A stretch of DNA of 6,881 nucleotides from JACKOD01 sp041591635 (lineage in GTDB: Bacteria; Pseudomonadota; Gammaproteobacteria; Pseudomonadales; Oleiphilaceae): positions 1-6,881 of the forward strand of contig JBFHRO010000176.1 in NCBI GenBank assembly GCA_041591635.1. Reading direction: 5' to 3'. The notes under the pieces were generated by a model, which worked only from the letters and a program-made list of their open reading frames with translations, was not told the origin of the DNA and did not search any database. Below, in pieces: positions 6,221-6,881 of the stretch. The number at the start of each line of letters is the position of its first letter. Position 1 is the stretch's first letter. Made by a program: the position numbers and the translations under genes.

Positions 6221-6338
6221 GTGGTAATACTTATTCCTATTTCTATCGGGGTAATTGCTTATGCGGGGTTGGTCGGTCAGGCGATAAATCTGAAGGAGTA
6301 GGTTTTTTCATGGGAAGGAGTATCTTTGCAACGGGTGA

Positions 6339-6352
6339 TTGACGGAAATCAA
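6339..6352. promoter_or_regulatory. FNR/DNR-type operator of norC
   Basis: TTGACGGAAATCAA fits TTGAC-N4-ATCAA and has the same half-site order, relative to its gene, as the nirS box. Its centre is about 80 bases upstream of the norC ATG. A weak -10 candidate, TACCTT at 6375-6380, is near the expected position. Confidence 0.82.
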
Positions 6353-6425
6353 GGGTCTTTGCGGGCTGCTCACTTACCTTAACAATGCACTCAACTACTC
6401 ATAACCAAAAAGAGGAGAGCACATC

Positions 6426-6872
6426 ATGGCTGAGCGCTTTACCAAGAGCATGGCCAGGAACATCTACATAGGAGGATCAACATTCTTCTTTTTGCTGTTT
6501 CTGGGTCTGACTCTGGACACAATGGGCGAATTGCCAAAGCGTGACAATCGGCAGAATCTGACCGAATCTGTCGCGCGCGGCAAAATGCTCTGGGAAGTTA
6601 ACAACTGTATTGGTTGCCACTCCTTGCAGGGAGAGGGCGCCTATTTCGCACCTGAACTGGCAAATGTGTTTCAGCGTCGTGGCGTAAGTGACAAGGTCGC
6701 GTTCAAAGCCTTCTTCAAGGCCTGGATGCAGGCAATGCCAACCAATGCCCCGGGCCGCCGGCAAATGCCGCAGTTCAATCTGAACGATCAGGAGCTGGAT
6801 GATCTCGCGGAATTCCTTGAATACGTTTCGCAGATCAATACCAATAACTGGCCACCCAACATCGAAGGTTAA
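6426..6872 (+). CDS. norC: NorC, nitric oxide reductase cytochrome c subunit
   Basis: NorC is the small membrane-anchored cytochrome of the cNOR nitric oxide reductase. It takes electrons from periplasmic carriers and passes them to NorB, which reduces two NO to N2O. The protein has 148 residues, the usual length. An uncleaved N-terminal membrane span (about 13-31) is followed by the periplasmic heme domain with CIGCH at 61-65 and probable distal ligand Met114 in GRRQMPQF. The motifs GEGAYFAPELANV and NNWPP are characteristic of the family. The ATG is preceded by GAGGAG at eight bases. It is divergent from nirS with 283 bases between the start codons, and each gene has its own FNR-type box, so NO production and removal can be induced together. 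Confidence 0.96.
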   Translation: MAERFTKSMARNIYIGGSTFFFLLFLGLTLDTMGELPKRDNRQNLTESVARGKMLWEVNNCIGCHSLQGEGAYFAPELANVFQRRGVSDKVAFKAFFKAWMQAMPTNAPGRRQMPQFNLNDQELDDLAEFLEYVSQINTNNWPPNIEG

Positions 6873-6876
6873 GGAG
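6871..6876 (+). promoter_or_regulatory. Ribosome binding site for the gene after norC (presumably norB)
   Basis: AAGGAG overlaps the norC stop codon (TAA at 6870-6872), so the next gene must start within a few bases past the window edge. NorC is almost always followed by norB, but no norB codon is visible here. Confidence 0.6.
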
Positions 6877-6881
6877 TCGCG

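Noticed and set aside
6310..6342. A 10-codon frame (MGRSIFATGD) after an AAGGAG sequence in the nirS-norC gap
   Set aside because: It ends inside the FNR-type box and so lies upstream of the expected norC transcript start; it is unlikely to be transcribed as a leader.

Overview
This window is part of a denitrification gene cluster from a proteobacterium. Gene content (cytochrome cd1 nitrite reductase, heme d1 assembly genes, nitric oxide reductase), FNR/DNR-type operator sites and moderately GC-rich DNA suggest a beta- or gammaproteobacterial denitrifier. I cannot name a genus from sequence alone.

Layout from left to right: a minus-strand operon reads cupredoxin (1251-1580), a 34-codon membrane micro-ORF (1097-1201), nirC-type cytochrome c (739-1095) and nirF (from 720 past the left edge). 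A single plus-strand gene (1675-2487) encodes an exported PhnD-like binding protein. It is divergent from the cupredoxin operon and convergent with the next gene. A hairpin-rich stretch (2488-2601) separates that convergent pair. Then come two minus-strand genes: a membrane-anchored multiheme cytochrome, in which a NapC/NirT tetraheme domain is fused to an EB_dh-like domain (2602-4305), and nirS (4505-6142). At the right end norC (6426-6872) reads rightward, away from nirS, and a ribosome binding site for the next gene, presumably norB, ends the window.

How it works together: NirS reduces nitrite to NO in the periplasm using heme d1, which NirF helps to complete. The NirC cytochrome, the cupredoxin and the multiheme quinol-oxidising cytochrome are candidate electron carriers. 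NorC, with NorB, removes the toxic NO. Three FNR/DNR-type palindromes (TTGAY-N4-RTCAA) lie upstream of nirS, norC and the cupredoxin operon, so the three transcription units probably respond together to low oxygen and nitrogen oxides.

The most unusual items are the NapC/EB_dh fusion with a C-x3-CH heme-type motif, the NirS variant lacking the N-terminal extension and carrying an insert after the proximal d1 histidine, the micro-ORF coupled to nirC, the PhnD-like gene inside the nir cluster, and an operator that overlaps a start codon. No mobile element, tRNA, rRNA or CRISPR array was seen.
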